Positions 34,572 to 46,120 of a DNA stretch of 46,120 nucleotides are shown here, piece after piece. Numbering within the stretch: position 1 is the stretch's first letter; each line of letters begins with the position of its first letter. The DNA is from Protostelium mycophagum. Its lineage: Eukaryota; Evosea; Variosea; Protosteliida; Protosteliaceae. A program made the position numbers and the translations under genes. The stretch lies in the NCBI GenBank assembly GCA_002081555.1, contig KV920982.1, positions 1-46,120 of the forward strand, given 5' to 3'. Below the pieces are notes generated by a model that was given only the letters and a program-made list of their open reading frames with translations, was not told where the DNA came from and did not search any database.

Positions 34572-36157
34572 ATGACGGCGGAATCCTTCATGTCATCGAC
34601 CTCTGCAGCAAGAATCGTCCAATCAGAAGTGAGAGAGACTCCACCTTCCAAACCTCATCCTCGATGGCAAGAATGGGCACGAGTCCGATCAGTATGCAGA
34701 TTATGGAAACATGTGGCGGATAATGTTTTCGATCTGAGCGGTGGGATGGTGGCAGCTTGCTACCATGGAATGAATATCGAGCCACTGATGCGGGTCAATC
34801 CTTTAGATCCCGCGGAATCCTCAAGCCGATGCATCGTGGAAGCTGTCACGAGAGGCGACTATGACAATCTTAAAGTGAGTACGATCGTCTGTGATGAGAA
34901 AACATCCTTTCATATGATCTCAAAGGATGTCATCGAAACGTCTGCCGTGTTTTATTGCGGTGGAATTTGAACCTTTCAAAAAGTGCGGTAGTAACCGTAG
35001 ACAACCGCGGTATGGGAACCGTGATTCTTGGAAAGTCACATTAAGAAAAAATGAAAAAAAAACTTNNNNNNNNNNNNNNNNNNNNNNNNNNNNNNNNNNN
35101 NNNNNNNNNNNNNNNNNNNNNNNNNNNNNNNNNNNNNNNNNNNNNNNNNNNNNNNNNNNNNNNNNTATCAGAAAAACGAAAAAGAACGGAAATAACAATT
35201 CCACAGATTTTATTGTACGATGGACGCGCAGATCCCGGACAAACACCAGCTCTCTTAGAGGCCGCGTCACGATACGATTCCCTCAGTCTCAAGATATTGC
35301 TACGGGACGGCCGCAGTGACCCAAACACTCAATCTACTGAAGCGCTCAAGAGGATTATAGTGGGGGCAACCGGTTCTGACTCACTACAACGAGACAAGGC
35401 ATTACGGTGCTTCGAGGTCATGTCGACGGACGCACGTGTCGACATTTGTGATTTCAAGATATGGCATTTCGCAGAAAAATCGCGGATGTTACCCCTGCTG
35501 GAAATTTCACTGAAAAATCGGAGAAATTTCGGGATGGTCGCACTGTATATGTCAATACTTTTGGTCAGAGACAGGCACGATGTGGAGGGGGGTTTGAGAC
35601 TTTTAGAACAATTATTACGGTACGACTACGTCGACCCCACCACAGAAGATCACGTGATCATATTGGCCGCAGCTTCATGTGGTAGTGGAGAATTCATGGA
35701 AATTTTATTACGGGACGGGAGGGTCGACCCCAACGCGCAGGACGGATACGCACTATTTCGCACGATCTGCGAATCGCAGAAATCAGAACCACCAGGACAT
35801 GCCAAGGGGTCATTACGCGCATTGCGTCATCTGTTGCGAGATCCTCGGGTCGATCCATGCAGAATGACTAAACACGGACGACTTTTAGAGGAGGCGGCAA
35901 AGATCGGTGCACATGAAGCCATCGGAATTCTTTTGGAAGATGCACGCGTCGATCCATCATTAGACGGAGGTGCCGCCTTGTTGCAACTGCTTCGGCGGGG
36001 GAGGGACGGGGACACAAGGAAATTGGCAATCTACAACGTGAAGAGGATGATGCACGACGTGAGGATGTCACTCGGAAGTTTTGAACAGGCTGTGAGACTA
36101 TCTCGGGACCAAGAGATCATATTTGAGTATGATTGTCTTACCATGGAATCGCAATAA
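34572..36157 (+). CDS. F-box-like protein with DGRxDP ankyrin-type repeats
   Basis: Two exons (34572-34874 and 35207-36157) join in phase to 417 residues. The N-terminal part has WARVRSVCRLWKHVADNVFD, like the second half of an F-box; the first half may lie in an unrecognised upstream exon, so the start is tentative. From GDYDNLKILLYDGRADPG onward there are about eight ankyrin-like units of the type (I/L)LLxDGRxDPN: ILLRDGRSDPN, QLLRYDYVDPT, ILLRDGRVDPN, HLLRDPRVDP, ILLEDARVDPS. Repeats of this DGRVDP flavour are, from memory, common in amoebae, some other protists and giant viruses. F-box plus ankyrin proteins are usually substrate adaptors of SCF ligases. The gap at 35066 lies in the intron, and the repeat runs smoothly across the junction. 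The TAA stop is in CAATAAATC. Confidence 0.75.
35066..35165. other. Assembly gap (100 N)
   Basis: A run of exactly 100 N inside the single intron of the F-box-like/ankyrin gene. The left flank holds an ACGGT-type hairpin cluster (34985-35025) and A-rich sequence, which may be why the assembly broke here. Confidence 0.99.
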
Positions 36158-36498
36158 ATCTAATTTAAACATCATTGTAGTTGCTGAAATGGACATTTTT
36201 TGTCTACGATTTTCGATTTAAATAAAGGAAACGAGTTATGGAATTTATTATGGGCAATTGTAGACTTGATGATGCATCCTGGTGCTCACAATTTCTCAAC
36301 ATACTGTCTCTTGACTTCAACATCACCCAACGTGTACAAGGTGAATGAAGGGATGATGACGTGAGATCATCATAGGACCTTCCAAAGAGTTTAAGTGATT
36401 GCTTCCGGAATCACACATCTTGAATGTGATGTCGACCCGACACTTCCGGAACTAAAACATTTCTCCTCTCTTCTTTCAATTTCATCACAACAACCAAC
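36158..36498. promoter_or_regulatory. Intergenic region upstream of the fascin-like gene
   Basis: 341 bp between the ankyrin-type gene stop and the next ATG. It contains a second AATAAA (about 36221), a GATGATGACGTGAGATCATCAT imperfect palindrome (two overlapping halves near 36352-36375), and two CTTCCGGAA-type boxes (36404-36413 and 36440-36450) roughly 60-100 bp upstream of the start codon, which look like paired factor-binding sites. No coding or RNA gene seen. Confidence 0.4.
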
Positions 36499-36945
36499 AT
36501 GTTCGAACACAAGATAGACATCACCTGCTTTGAGTGCCTCCCCCTCACCTTCAAGTCCTGGAGAGGTACCTTCTTGAGGGCGAATGACGATGGATCCGTT
36601 GATCAGGCGCCTCACGCTATGTTATGGGAGTTCTGGAGAATCGTCCCTGGGGATAAGCAAGGACAATACTTTCTTAAATCATGGAAGGGAACATATCTTC
36701 ACGCCAACAACAACGGTTCTTTGTCTCAGAGTGATGAGCCTGAGCAGCAGTGGACTATCCAGCACACCGGCAATGGTCGTTTTGGCTTAAAGACAGTCCA
36801 CGACACCCACCTTAGAGCTGGAAACGAGTACACAGCCAGAGCAGAGACCAAGTCTGAGGGACAGGTTGATCAGGCACCTCACTACAGGTTGTGGGAGGAA
36901 TGGACCATCAATGTGGACTCCACTGCCAGTGCTTGGGGATTTTAA
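36499..36945 (+). CDS. Single-domain fascin-like beta-trefoil protein
   Basis: One exon, 148 residues, no intron. Three internal repeats of about 45 residues are visible: TFKSWRGTFLRANDDGSVDQ then LWEFWRIV; LKSWKGTYLHANNNGSLSQ then QQWTIQ; LKTVHDTHLRAGNEY...GQVDQ then LWEEWTIN. This is the fascin/hisactophilin-type beta-trefoil. Fascins proper carry four such trefoils and bundle actin; single-trefoil versions occur in protists and bacteria and can bind actin or sugars, so the role here is open. The context AACCAACATG is a normal eukaryotic start. Codon use is strongly biased, suggesting high expression. It converges on the aldo-keto reductase with 77 bp between stops. Confidence 0.85.
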   Translation: MFEHKIDITCFECLPLTFKSWRGTFLRANDDGSVDQAPHAMLWEFWRIVPGDKQGQYFLKSWKGTYLHANNNGSLSQSDEPEQQWTIQHTGNGRFGLKTVHDTHLRAGNEYTARAETKSEGQVDQAPHYRLWEEWTINVDSTASAWGF

Positions 36946-37022
36946 ATACCACTGTCTATAAAATTATAATCTAATTTTGTGATGTTGAAGAATTCATCCA
37001 AAGTTCACATAAGGTACTATAT

Positions 37023-38416
<1,394 letters not shown>

Positions 38417-38587
38417 GTTGTTGTTGTCTTGTCTTGTGGTTTGTGTGCAAAATCAAAGTCAAACTGGGCCGGAGAATTCTGATGACGTATCACATGTCGT
38501 TTTGTGGCTTCAGATTTCCGGGATCACGTGACCATGTTACATACGCAGATACATACATCTACACTTCCTAATCACTGTCCGATTTAT

Positions 38588-39104
38588 TTAATTTGGAACT
38601 CCAATCTTCATGAAGATATTTGACCATTGAAAAAGGCTATGAGAATAGAGTGGACTTTTGATGAGAGGTATGGACAACCTTGTACTTCGTCGACGAAAAG
38701 CGGACATAAATTCTTGAATTCTGAAAGTATTATATGTCATATAATTATTACATCAATGAATCCGTCTGTTTCGCCAGATACCTATCCTCTGGAGGCAAAA
38801 GAACAAACTCATTTTCTGCGCAGAAGCAAAATAGAATCCGGACACCGATGCCCGTTTTGGTCAAATTCTTGATTTCCCTGGGTTGGGGGCTGTTTGTGGT
38901 GACAGGACACCAGAATTTATACAGAAATATGGTCTGGTTGTTTTGTGACTATCTGAGAGTGAATCTCGTCCCAAAAAATTTGGAGCAGAAAATATTATTT
39001 CCGTCTTCATCGCCAGCGCAACACACGATAGACATAGGCTCATCCGAAGTCGCATTAAATAGCGGAAACACCACCTTCTTGTCTTCGTTGCGAATTCCTT
39101 CCAT
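38588..39104 (-). CDS. Small orphan protein, 111 aa
   Basis: Four exons (39104-39027, 38948-38782, 38720-38679, 38636-38588) join in phase to 111 residues. The clearest coding run is exon 2: TIFLYKFWCPVTTNSPQP, IKNLTKTGIGVRILFCFCAE and NEFVLLPPEDR, followed by IQEFMSAFRRRS. The stop codon is part of AATTAAATAAATC, the same stop/poly(A) overlap seen in neighbours, which supports the 3' end. The first intron (ATC then GTGTGT; ends GATAG) is the weakest junction, since exon 1 stays open for longer. Long frames on the plus strand cover the same bases but lack exon-like edges. I do not recognise the family. Confidence 0.5.
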
Positions 39105-39192
39105 CTGAAGAGTATGTCTTTATTTTGTGTGATATGATTCGAATCGGGCTGATCTTGAGAAAGTGGCGGAAATAAGGATAGAAGTACCTCAG
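39105..39192. promoter_or_regulatory. 88-bp divergent promoter of the 111-aa orphan and DOCK
   Basis: Start codons at 39104 (minus) and 39193 (plus) face away from each other. The plus-strand reading frame is open upstream of 39193 as far as GAAAGTGGCGGAAATAAGG, so the DOCK start could lie further upstream through a small first exon; then this spacer would be shorter. Confidence 0.3.
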
Positions 39193-42100
39193 ATGGACGA
39201 GGTGACGGCCCCTGTAACATTCGAGTTGTATAATGATAGAACCGGTTTCTCTCTCTATAAAGCGCCCGATGGACTGGAACCACTGCTACACATTTCTAGC
39301 ACAGACGTCAAGGTGCCCTAACCATATCATGTTGAATGATTCACACGCCTAGGTCGTTACTGATGCGAAGCCGGTCAGAACCGAGAATGATACAGTGCCG
39401 GTGAGATTACAAACAATACGATCTCGATTCTGATGTTTAACAGGCGGTTTTGAGAACACCAGAGGGATCACCGCCTTGCACACCACAAGTACATCTTACG
39501 CTCATTCTTTGCCGAAATGTCATACAACCTCTCGGCTGCAATGATCCTCTCTTCTGTTTCAATGATTGTCTACAAAAAAATATACGAAGTAGCCATCATC
39601 ATGGAATAATGCAAGAGATACTTTTTTTGCCAAAATACAGAAGGCCATAACATATTCCCGCCTTCCCGCCATTTTCAATTTTTAAATTCGAGGTGTTAAC
39701 ATGAGCAGGTCGGGGACATGGTAAGATTCTTCTCTGAACCATGGAGATATGTACAGAGAGAAAAACAACACCATAGCAACCAAAACCCTCCCTTCTACGG
39801 TAGAGCAAGTGAGTCAAAGTCCAAAAGTGGTCCGTTTTGACGTGTCTTCTCAGGCACAAATTTGGACCAATCCCTGCACATCCCGCCCACGGAGATGTCG
39901 AAATTGCCAGATCATGAATACGAATGCGAACAGATCGAGGATTCGAAAATTCAGGTAGATTTCAGATTTTTTGCGTTGTAGATGGCGTTGTAAATTGTCA
40001 AAGAGGGGGGATGAGGATATGAACGAGGAGATGCTGTCTCATAATATTGAGACGGGGACCAAGCCGCTGCCGAGCAGTTTGATGGTGAGTGGGAGATAAT
40101 TTTATAGAGGTCAAAAGTTTGTGCGGCTTCGCCGTGTACAATTTTTTGGCTCAGATGAGGATCATTTGACACTCTACAACACGTACACCACTTCAATTTC
40201 CTCCTCCGCCATTTTTTTAAATGTTCATCAGACCACCGACCGTATTGAAATTCTATCACTATTTGATTACCCTCCGCCCAACAACTTGGACACCAGAAAT
40301 TTCGGTTCAATTCCCGCCTCACCACAGTACGTTATGACCGTTACAAAGATTCAAAATTTAAATTCTGCAGATCCCAAATGTACTTCGTGCATGTGAAGAG
40401 ATTTGTGATGTTACTGGGAGAGATAGAACCTATTTTTGGCCGCATTGCCCTCTATGATTACAAAAAGAAAGTGAAGTTGACAGAGGACTTCCACTTTGAT
40501 CTGAACTCGAATGAGGTCATCAAACTGCTGGGAGACGAGAAGGTGCGTTGTAGATGAGTCGTGATACTGCGGTTCAAATTTTTGTGACGAAAAAGTTGGC
40601 GCGAGGCGCCACAAAGTTCATATAAAAACTCCACAAAAATGACACGTCATCACTTTCATGTCATCAATGACGTCATTGATGACATCATGCAGGGCAGTCG
40701 TGACCCCGCCACCCTCATCACCCGCGCCATCTTCTCCTTGTCTTACACGTCCCCCGACATATTCTTGGTCGTGCAGATGGACAGGACTTTAAGGAAGGAG
40801 GAAGAGGATGTGTTGGAGCCTTACTTCAAATCCGACAAGATGAAGACAAAGGACAAGACCAAACTGGCCGCGGAGATCGCTGAATCCGCTGGGAGAATCG
40901 GAAAGTGAGTGAAAATTCGATGAGATTTGGAGGGTCGTGGGGATCTGTGGGTGTGGCAGAGCCACAACCAAGTTATTGCAGGCTCGGTCAGGTTCTCATT
41001 TCTCGTTATAAACACGTTAACTACCGTGATCTTTACCGTGTGTGATCAGAGAAATCCCATGATCAGAGAAATTGCATATAAATTTCAGAGAAAATTTCAT
41101 ATAAATTTCTGAGAAAATTCCAGGTACAGGCAACCCTTTGGTATCTCGGTGGTGCCACTTTTTGACGACAAAAACGAACTGATGAATTCAAACTCCCCCC
41201 AGAACTCTCCTGTGTCGACAGGCATGTCTGGTGGCTCTATAATGGTCGACAATCTTCTCAAAGTGAAGGGGGACGTCTACTCCAGCATCGAACAATACCT
41301 CACCGACAAACAAAAAAACGTGAGTGTGGGAGAGATCGAACCCGCGCACTCACACATGCAGAGAAACAAGAATTTTCCGGGAGATTTCCTGTTGGAGATA
41401 CATCATGTTGCAGATGAGAAGTCACTTCCCTACAAAATTCTAGACCCAGAGCTGAACCCCGTCAAGACAGAGAGCTCAGATCCCACGGTAATTTTAAAAT
41501 ATTTTTTATTCCACTCGACTACAACGGCACGATTAGATGGCCCGAGAGGTGCACGAACTGAAATATGACGACCACTTGAAATACATACACATGGAATATG
41601 TTAACGTCCTATTGGTCAGTTTGGACACCCTCAATTTCACATCTTATTCGGGTGAGAATTCTATGCATCTACAACTCGATCACTTTTTCTTTTTAGTAGA
41701 TTTTTTATAGATTTAATTTTTTCTCTTCTTTTTGTAAACTTTTTTGTAAATTTAATTTTTTCCGCTTCTTTTTGTAATTTTTTTGTGAATTTAATTTTTT
41801 CTCTCTTCTTTTTGTAATTTTTGTGTAAATTAATTTTTTTCTCTTCTTTTTGTAAATTATTTTCTTTTTCACTGATTTTGTAGGAGCTGTCACAGCCAGA
41901 AATTTGGCAGTCGAGATCAAGCTATTAGATGAAGATACGGACGTGAATGTGGATTACCACAACAAGAAACCGAGATTTGGTGGCACCATAATCAAAGACG
42001 ATCGAAAAGATCTACCCATCTGTTTGCATCTGCTCAGCGGTTACAGAGACATGAAGAACCAAGACCTTCTGAAGGTGATTTTCGAGATGAAATTTCACGG

Positions 42101-45100
42101 AAATTTCGGAGAAGATGATGACAGGTTGTAGTGGATGGACAGTAAGAGACCCCTTTTCAGCTTGAAAACGAGACTTTTGTCGAGTGTGCATTGTCAAGAC
42201 GAGTCCATTCAACGATTCTTTGAGGTTTACGACAATGTGATCAACTCCCAAGGGGTAGAGAGCCCCCGCAGCGTAAGTCTCGTTGTAGATCGTCACACGA
42301 GTGAAATTTTGACGAAATTTCACTGAGGATTCGCAGCATTCGGTACATAATTTTGTGGAAGGAATGAAGAGGTCAAACGGGACGAAGCTCATTCAAATGC
42401 TACCCGTCATATTTCAAAAGGTGACTACACTGTTGTAGATAGTCACTTTTGTCGCTGAAACGGTTGTGGCCGAGTTTTTATTTAAATATGGAAATAATCA
42501 CCATAATTGACTCGTTGTAGATCATGACTTTATTCTGTCACGTTTCCCTCGCTGACGCGGAACAAATGTTTGCGCCCTTCATCGGCCTCATCGACAAGTA
42601 AGATATCTCATCCTTTATGTATGACGTCATGACCGTCTATCAGGATCCACAACGAGTCCAAGAATAACCTCTTAGAATCGTATTTGTATTACGTATTTGA
42701 CAACAAGTTATCCACAACAATTCCCCTCTTCCACAGATTGAGTCAAGTGTGGTCCAATGTTCTACGTAAAGAGGTACGTCTACAACGAGGACGGTCGAAA
42801 TACCACCATGATCCGGAAAAATGTCAGAAATTTCGTTGAAAAATGCAGGAAACTTCAGGAAATTACTTGGAATTTCAGTATTCGTGGCTCTTGCTTGGAC
42901 TCATCCACAAATCAATGGTTCTGACACTGGACCAAAAGTCCGAACTCCGAAGTGAGTTTTCACCGAAATTTCCAATATTATTTTCACGAATTTTCGAAGG
43001 AGTCTCCATGAAAACTCACTGAAATTTCAGACTGCACCGGATCTTCAACTAACTTTCAACTTGAAGCCGTATTATCTCTTTACACATTGATTAAGGCTTG
43101 CCTTAAGAGTGTAAAATCTCTGTCCGAGAGAAACGTCACAGCCGCAAGGAATTTAAACAGTCAAGTGGCCTATTTCCTGAAGGACCAGCTCTCCATTTTG
43201 GACCGTGCTACTATTTTCAGATGGGTGAGTTGTAGATGCGGTTGTAGATCACCGAAATGGTTATATTTTATTACTTGGAGATATATACTATGCTGAGGCA
43301 AAGCCGCAGTCTTTTTGGTTCTAACAATAAGAAACATCAATACCGCAGTCAACAAGACGCATGAAATTCGTTGAAAACTCTCATCTGAATGAAACAGATC
43401 TACGTGTACATCAGTGGCTTGGACGCCACAAACACGAACCATTTCATGGTAGAGTTGAAATTCTCCGCGATGAGCATCATCAACGATCACGAACATTTTG
43501 TTGCATTAAATTCACCACAAGGAAGGGTGGAGGCGGGTGACCCCTCCGAAATTCTACACAAGTTCTGGTAAGTTTCGAGGAATTTTCGGACGTAAAAGAT
43601 GAGATTTCGTTGAAATTTCATTCAAATTTCGTGCAGGCAACACCACTTTTTGGTTGGGCTTTTATTGAACGAGATCAATTTATGCCTTCACAACAACAGC
43701 ACCGCAGGCACTGACGTCGCCATATTCACCCCGGTAATTTTCACCGAAATTTCCCAGAAATTTCTCGGAAGATTCTGATCCCTCAGGCCATTGAATCCCT
43801 GAAGACGATCTTGTACAAACACAACTTTGATGCCCGTTTCGCCAAAAACCCCGAGTTAATCCGCACCATCGTATCAATGTATTTCCCCGTACTCGTGATC
43901 GTTGTAGATCACCTACCGCTGATCAAACTATTCGCACTACAACAGAAGAAAGACATATTCATGTGTTTTGTATACGTCCTGAGACATCTTCCGAGATATC
44001 TTTTGCAGGTCAGTTTTTTATAATTTTTTTCTGAAGAAAAATGTCTAAAGATAGGAGTTGTAGATGCTGACATTATCAAGGATTGGTGGAGGTCAGAGAC
44101 CAATACCAGGAGATTGAACTTTTTCAAAGCCATGAGATGGGCCGTCCGCGTGTTCGAGGTGTGCTAAAAATAGCAGACATAACGTGATGACGTCATCACA
44201 GTACAACCGCGCCCCAGAGAAGACGCAAAACCTGGGGGCAGATTTGGACAGCACGGTTATCTCTCCAAATACCAAGATCAAGAAAGAGAAGAAGGCAAAA
44301 GGACTCGGCATTCTCAGTGCCCCGAAGTTTACCCGCGGAAAGGTCGGTGAAAATTCCGCGAAATTTCTGACGGGAAAAGGACACCCCGCCAAATGAAGTT
44401 TCGCCGGAGACTTCTAGACACACGTCACCCCCTACTAATGTGACTTCACTGAATCTCATGCCAGCAGGTCAGTCGTTCTACAACGGCACAAAAAATTGTA
44501 AAAAACTGACGCGTTGTAGATCGGTCATCGTCGGCCGGGGTCGTTTTGAGGGAAAGAAATCCCAAGAGAGAGTCAAACTTAGCAAACGAAGTTTCTTTCA
44601 CCATTCTCGACACGTTACTGCTATTCGTCAAAGATTTCAGGTAATTTTCGGTGAAATTTCACCGATTTTTCTGAGAAGAATCTCTGAGATTTCTGCAGGG
44701 AGAACATGATGGCGAAACAGTCCACATTCTTGGCGCCAGTGTTTAAAATGATTTCACTTTTGTTACAGACAAACCAAAGTACAGCCCTCCTCTCGGCAAC
44801 TTACTTGTTCCTCACCAACTTGATCGTCGAGTTCAGAAAGTGAGTGGTTCCGGGTTCGATCCCGAACACCGACTCTTTTTTGACCACCCTTCAGGCCGCT
44901 TTTCAGATACCAACACAATATCTGTGATGGACTTTTCTTTCAAATCATCAGACATTGTAATTTAAAGACAATCAAATCGAGGACAAACGCGACAACCATC
45001 TTGTACCTCCTCATCTCGGTAACTCTTTGGTCTTTTCTAAATCTAGAATCCTCGTTGTAGATACTCAACATCCCAGAACAATTACAGAGAGATGAAGAAT

Positions 45101-46120
45101 TTCTCCAGAACAAAGTTGCAGATTGGTATTGCCATATCCAGATTAGCTGCCGAGCCGCAAGATTTTTCTAGGTTGAAGGAGTCACTCTCCATTGTTGTGA
45201 GGAGGGGGAAGTCCCAGAAGTATGGCACAAAGTTTTCCAACACGCTGCCGTAAGTGCTTCTCAAAATATTGTGACGTTTCAAACCATTGAGACGTTCAAA
45301 TGTTTGAGACGTTCAAAAATCGTCGTCTCAATTGCAGATTGGTATTGCCATATCCAGATTAGCTGCCGAGCCGCAAGATTTTTCTAGGTTGAAGGAGTCA
45401 CTCTCCATTGTCGTGAGGAGGGGGAAGTCCCAGAAGTATGGCACAAAGTTTTCCAACACGTTGCCGTAAGTGCTTCTCAAAATATTGTGACGTTTCAAAC
45501 CATCGAGACGTTCAAATGTTTGAGACGTTTAAAAATTGTGCCTTTTCAAAAAATCGTGCCGTTTCAAAAGATTGTGCCGTTTCAAAAGATTGTGCCGTTT
45601 CAAAAAATTTTCAAACCATTGAGACGTTCAAATGTTTGAGACGTTCAAAAATCGTGCCGTTTCAAAAGATTGTGCCGTTTCAAAAGATTGTGCCGTTTCA
45701 AAAAATTGTGACGAATCAAAAAATTGTGCCTTTTCAAAAAATCGTGCCGTATCAAAAAATTGTGCCTTTTCAAAAAAATTGTGACGAATCAAAAAATTGT
45801 GCCGTTTCAAAAAGTTGAGACGTGATAGTGAGCAAGTGGAGGAGATCATGAACAGGATGTTCAGAGTGATGAGTGACTCTGTAAAAATGAAAGAGTCTGA
45901 GTGGGACCCCGACCGATACAGCGAATTGTATTACAACATTTCACAAGGATTTGTAGATTCACCTGACATCCGCCTGACATGGCTCGGTCATTTGGCGGCC
46001 TTCCACCAGCAGGTTTAAAAATCGAATTTTCTCGTGCAATTTCTGACTCGTTGTAGAACAAGAATAACGAGGAGTTGGCGATGACGAAGTTACTTATGGC
46101 TGCACTCGTCTCCTCGTATC
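39193..46120 (+). CDS. DOCK family Rac/Cdc42 GEF, zizimin/DOCK6-8 type (3' end off window)
   Basis: Thirty exons in phase encode about 1,305 residues up to the edge. The N-terminal DOCK-C/D signature is EIEPIFGRIALYDYKKKVKL then DFHFDLNSNEV, followed by TSPDIFLVVQMDRTL and KYRQPFGISVVPLFDD. A DHR-1 (C2-like, phosphoinositide-binding) segment has YVNVLLVSLDTLNF and DYHNKKPRFGGTIIKDD. The armadillo-like middle has SVHCQDESIQRFFEVYD, HFLVGLLLNEIN, LKTILYKHNFDARFAK and NLANEVSFTILDTLLLFV. The DHR-2 beginning has EEIMNRMFRVMSDSVKMKES and SPDIRLTWLGHLAAFHQQ; the catalytic part lies beyond 46120. First exons 39193-39312, 39353-39400, 39444-39488, 39709-39808 are less certain. The DHR-1 looks shorter than in animals. 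Introns are full of GTTGTAGA, GAAATTTC and TGACGTCA motifs. An internal exon is partly duplicated (45116-45538). Confidence 0.9.
41690..41880. repeat. T-rich minisatellite in a DOCK intron
   Basis: Within intron 41652-41883, a unit of roughly 45 bp built from TTCTCTTCTTTTTGTAAA-type sequence plus TTTAATTTTTT is repeated about four times with small indels. It is a long pyrimidine tract upstream of the acceptor TTTTGTAG. Read on the minus strand it gives a spurious Lys-rich frame, which I do not regard as a gene. Confidence 0.85.
45116..45538. repeat. Direct duplication of an exon segment and intron start in DOCK
   Basis: About 206 bp at 45116-45322 recur at 45332-45538 with only a handful of substitutions (for example ATTGTTGTG/ATTGTCGTG, ACGCTGCCG/ACGTTGCCG). 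The copy takes in most of the exon that ends at 45249 (IGIAISRLAAEPQDFSRLKE onward), its donor GTAAGT and part of the following intron. Both copies start at TTGCAG, an acceptor-like hexamer. Joining both copies in series gives a stop soon after the junction, while either one alone joins the exon at 45829 in phase; so the second copy is either unused or a mutually exclusive alternative. Confidence 0.9.
45488..45815. repeat. Short tandem repeats of an 18-20-nt unit in a DOCK intron
   Basis: The unit ATTGTGCCGTTTCAAAA and variants (ATCGTGCC, ATTGTGACGAATC, GAGACGTTCAAA) recur about 15 times head to tail between the duplicated exon copy and the next real exon at 45829. A longer unit (TTCAAACCATTGAGACGTTC...) appears three times (about 45275, 45490, 45610). 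All units share the core G(T/A)(C/G)C/ACGTTTCAAA. There are no unique spacers, so this is a minisatellite and not a CRISPR-like array. Confidence 0.9.

Noticed and set aside
38650-39110. Long plus-strand open frames over 38650-39110 as DOCK 5' exons.
   Set aside because: The minus strand gives a four-exon chain with correct phases, protein-like sequence and a stop/AATAAA overlap; the plus frames have no such edges and would read as the mirror of that gene.
41705-41920. Lys-rich 71-codon minus-strand frame.
   Set aside because: It is the mirror of a T-rich intronic minisatellite; composition explains the open frame.
44845-44880. CCGGGTTCGATCCCGAA in a DOCK intron looks like a tRNA T-arm/B box, followed by a T6 run.
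   Set aside because: No matching D-arm, anticodon arm or acceptor stem upstream; the upstream bases are a well-supported exon. At most a tRNA-like fragment.
45539-45815. Array of roughly 18-nt repeats that could be taken for a CRISPR-like array.
   Set aside because: Units are contiguous with no unique spacers, they lie in a spliced eukaryotic intron, and they grade into each other by point changes: an ordinary minisatellite.

Overview
The window is nuclear DNA of an intron-dense, gene-dense single-celled eukaryote. GT-AG introns, mostly about 35-100 nt long, interrupt nearly every gene. Intergenic spaces are often under 100 bp, and two 100-base runs of N are scaffold gaps. A dynein regulatory complex subunit (DRC7) implies a motile flagellum. 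Alongside it are UVRAG, AP-3 delta, a zizimin-type DOCK, TRAPPC2, p24, ALG3, a Kv-beta-like aldo-keto reductase and a fascin-like trefoil, a gene set that fits a free-living phagotrophic flagellate or amoeboflagellate. I cannot name the lineage from sequence alone.

Left part (1-9,000): the 5' part of an unknown minus-strand gene; a 425-residue protein of an uncharacterised family (544-2094); UVRAG on the minus strand (2150-5417); a tandemly duplicated intergenic segment (5498-6130); TRAPPC2 (6217-6881) tail to tail with an alpha-type p24/TMED cargo receptor (6916-7779); and, head to head with that, a TMX-like membrane thioredoxin (7879-8830). Several of these act in the ER/Golgi/endosome route.

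Middle (9,000-28,300): a large NO VEIN/sacsin-type protein (9050-16382) with an N-terminal GHKL ATPase and a C-terminal DUF3883 domain; ALG3 on the minus strand, whose 3' end carries a frame-shifting 16-bp tandem duplication; a PPR-like helical repeat protein starting 34 bp from the ALG3 start codon; an F-box/LRR protein; DRC7 on the minus strand; and an intronless 345-codon orphan.

Right part (28,400-46,120): AP-3 delta (22 exons), an 87-residue orphan, an F-box-like protein with DGRxDP ankyrin-like repeats, a single-exon fascin-like trefoil, the aldo-keto reductase, a 111-residue orphan, and about 1,305 residues of a DOCK6/7/8-like Rac/Cdc42 GEF that runs off the right edge.

Genome-wide signals are at least as striking as the genes. 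The octamer GTTGTAGA/TCTACAAC occurs at least 45 times over both strands. Introns share a small vocabulary of palindromes (TGACGTCA, GAAATTTC, TGTCA..TGACA, ACGGT..ACCGT). In about nine of 17 genes the TAA stop overlaps or abuts an AATAAA signal. All exon boundaries were placed by eye from reading frame, splice consensus and remembered family alignments, so individual junctions, especially in the large NO VEIN-like and DOCK genes, may be off.
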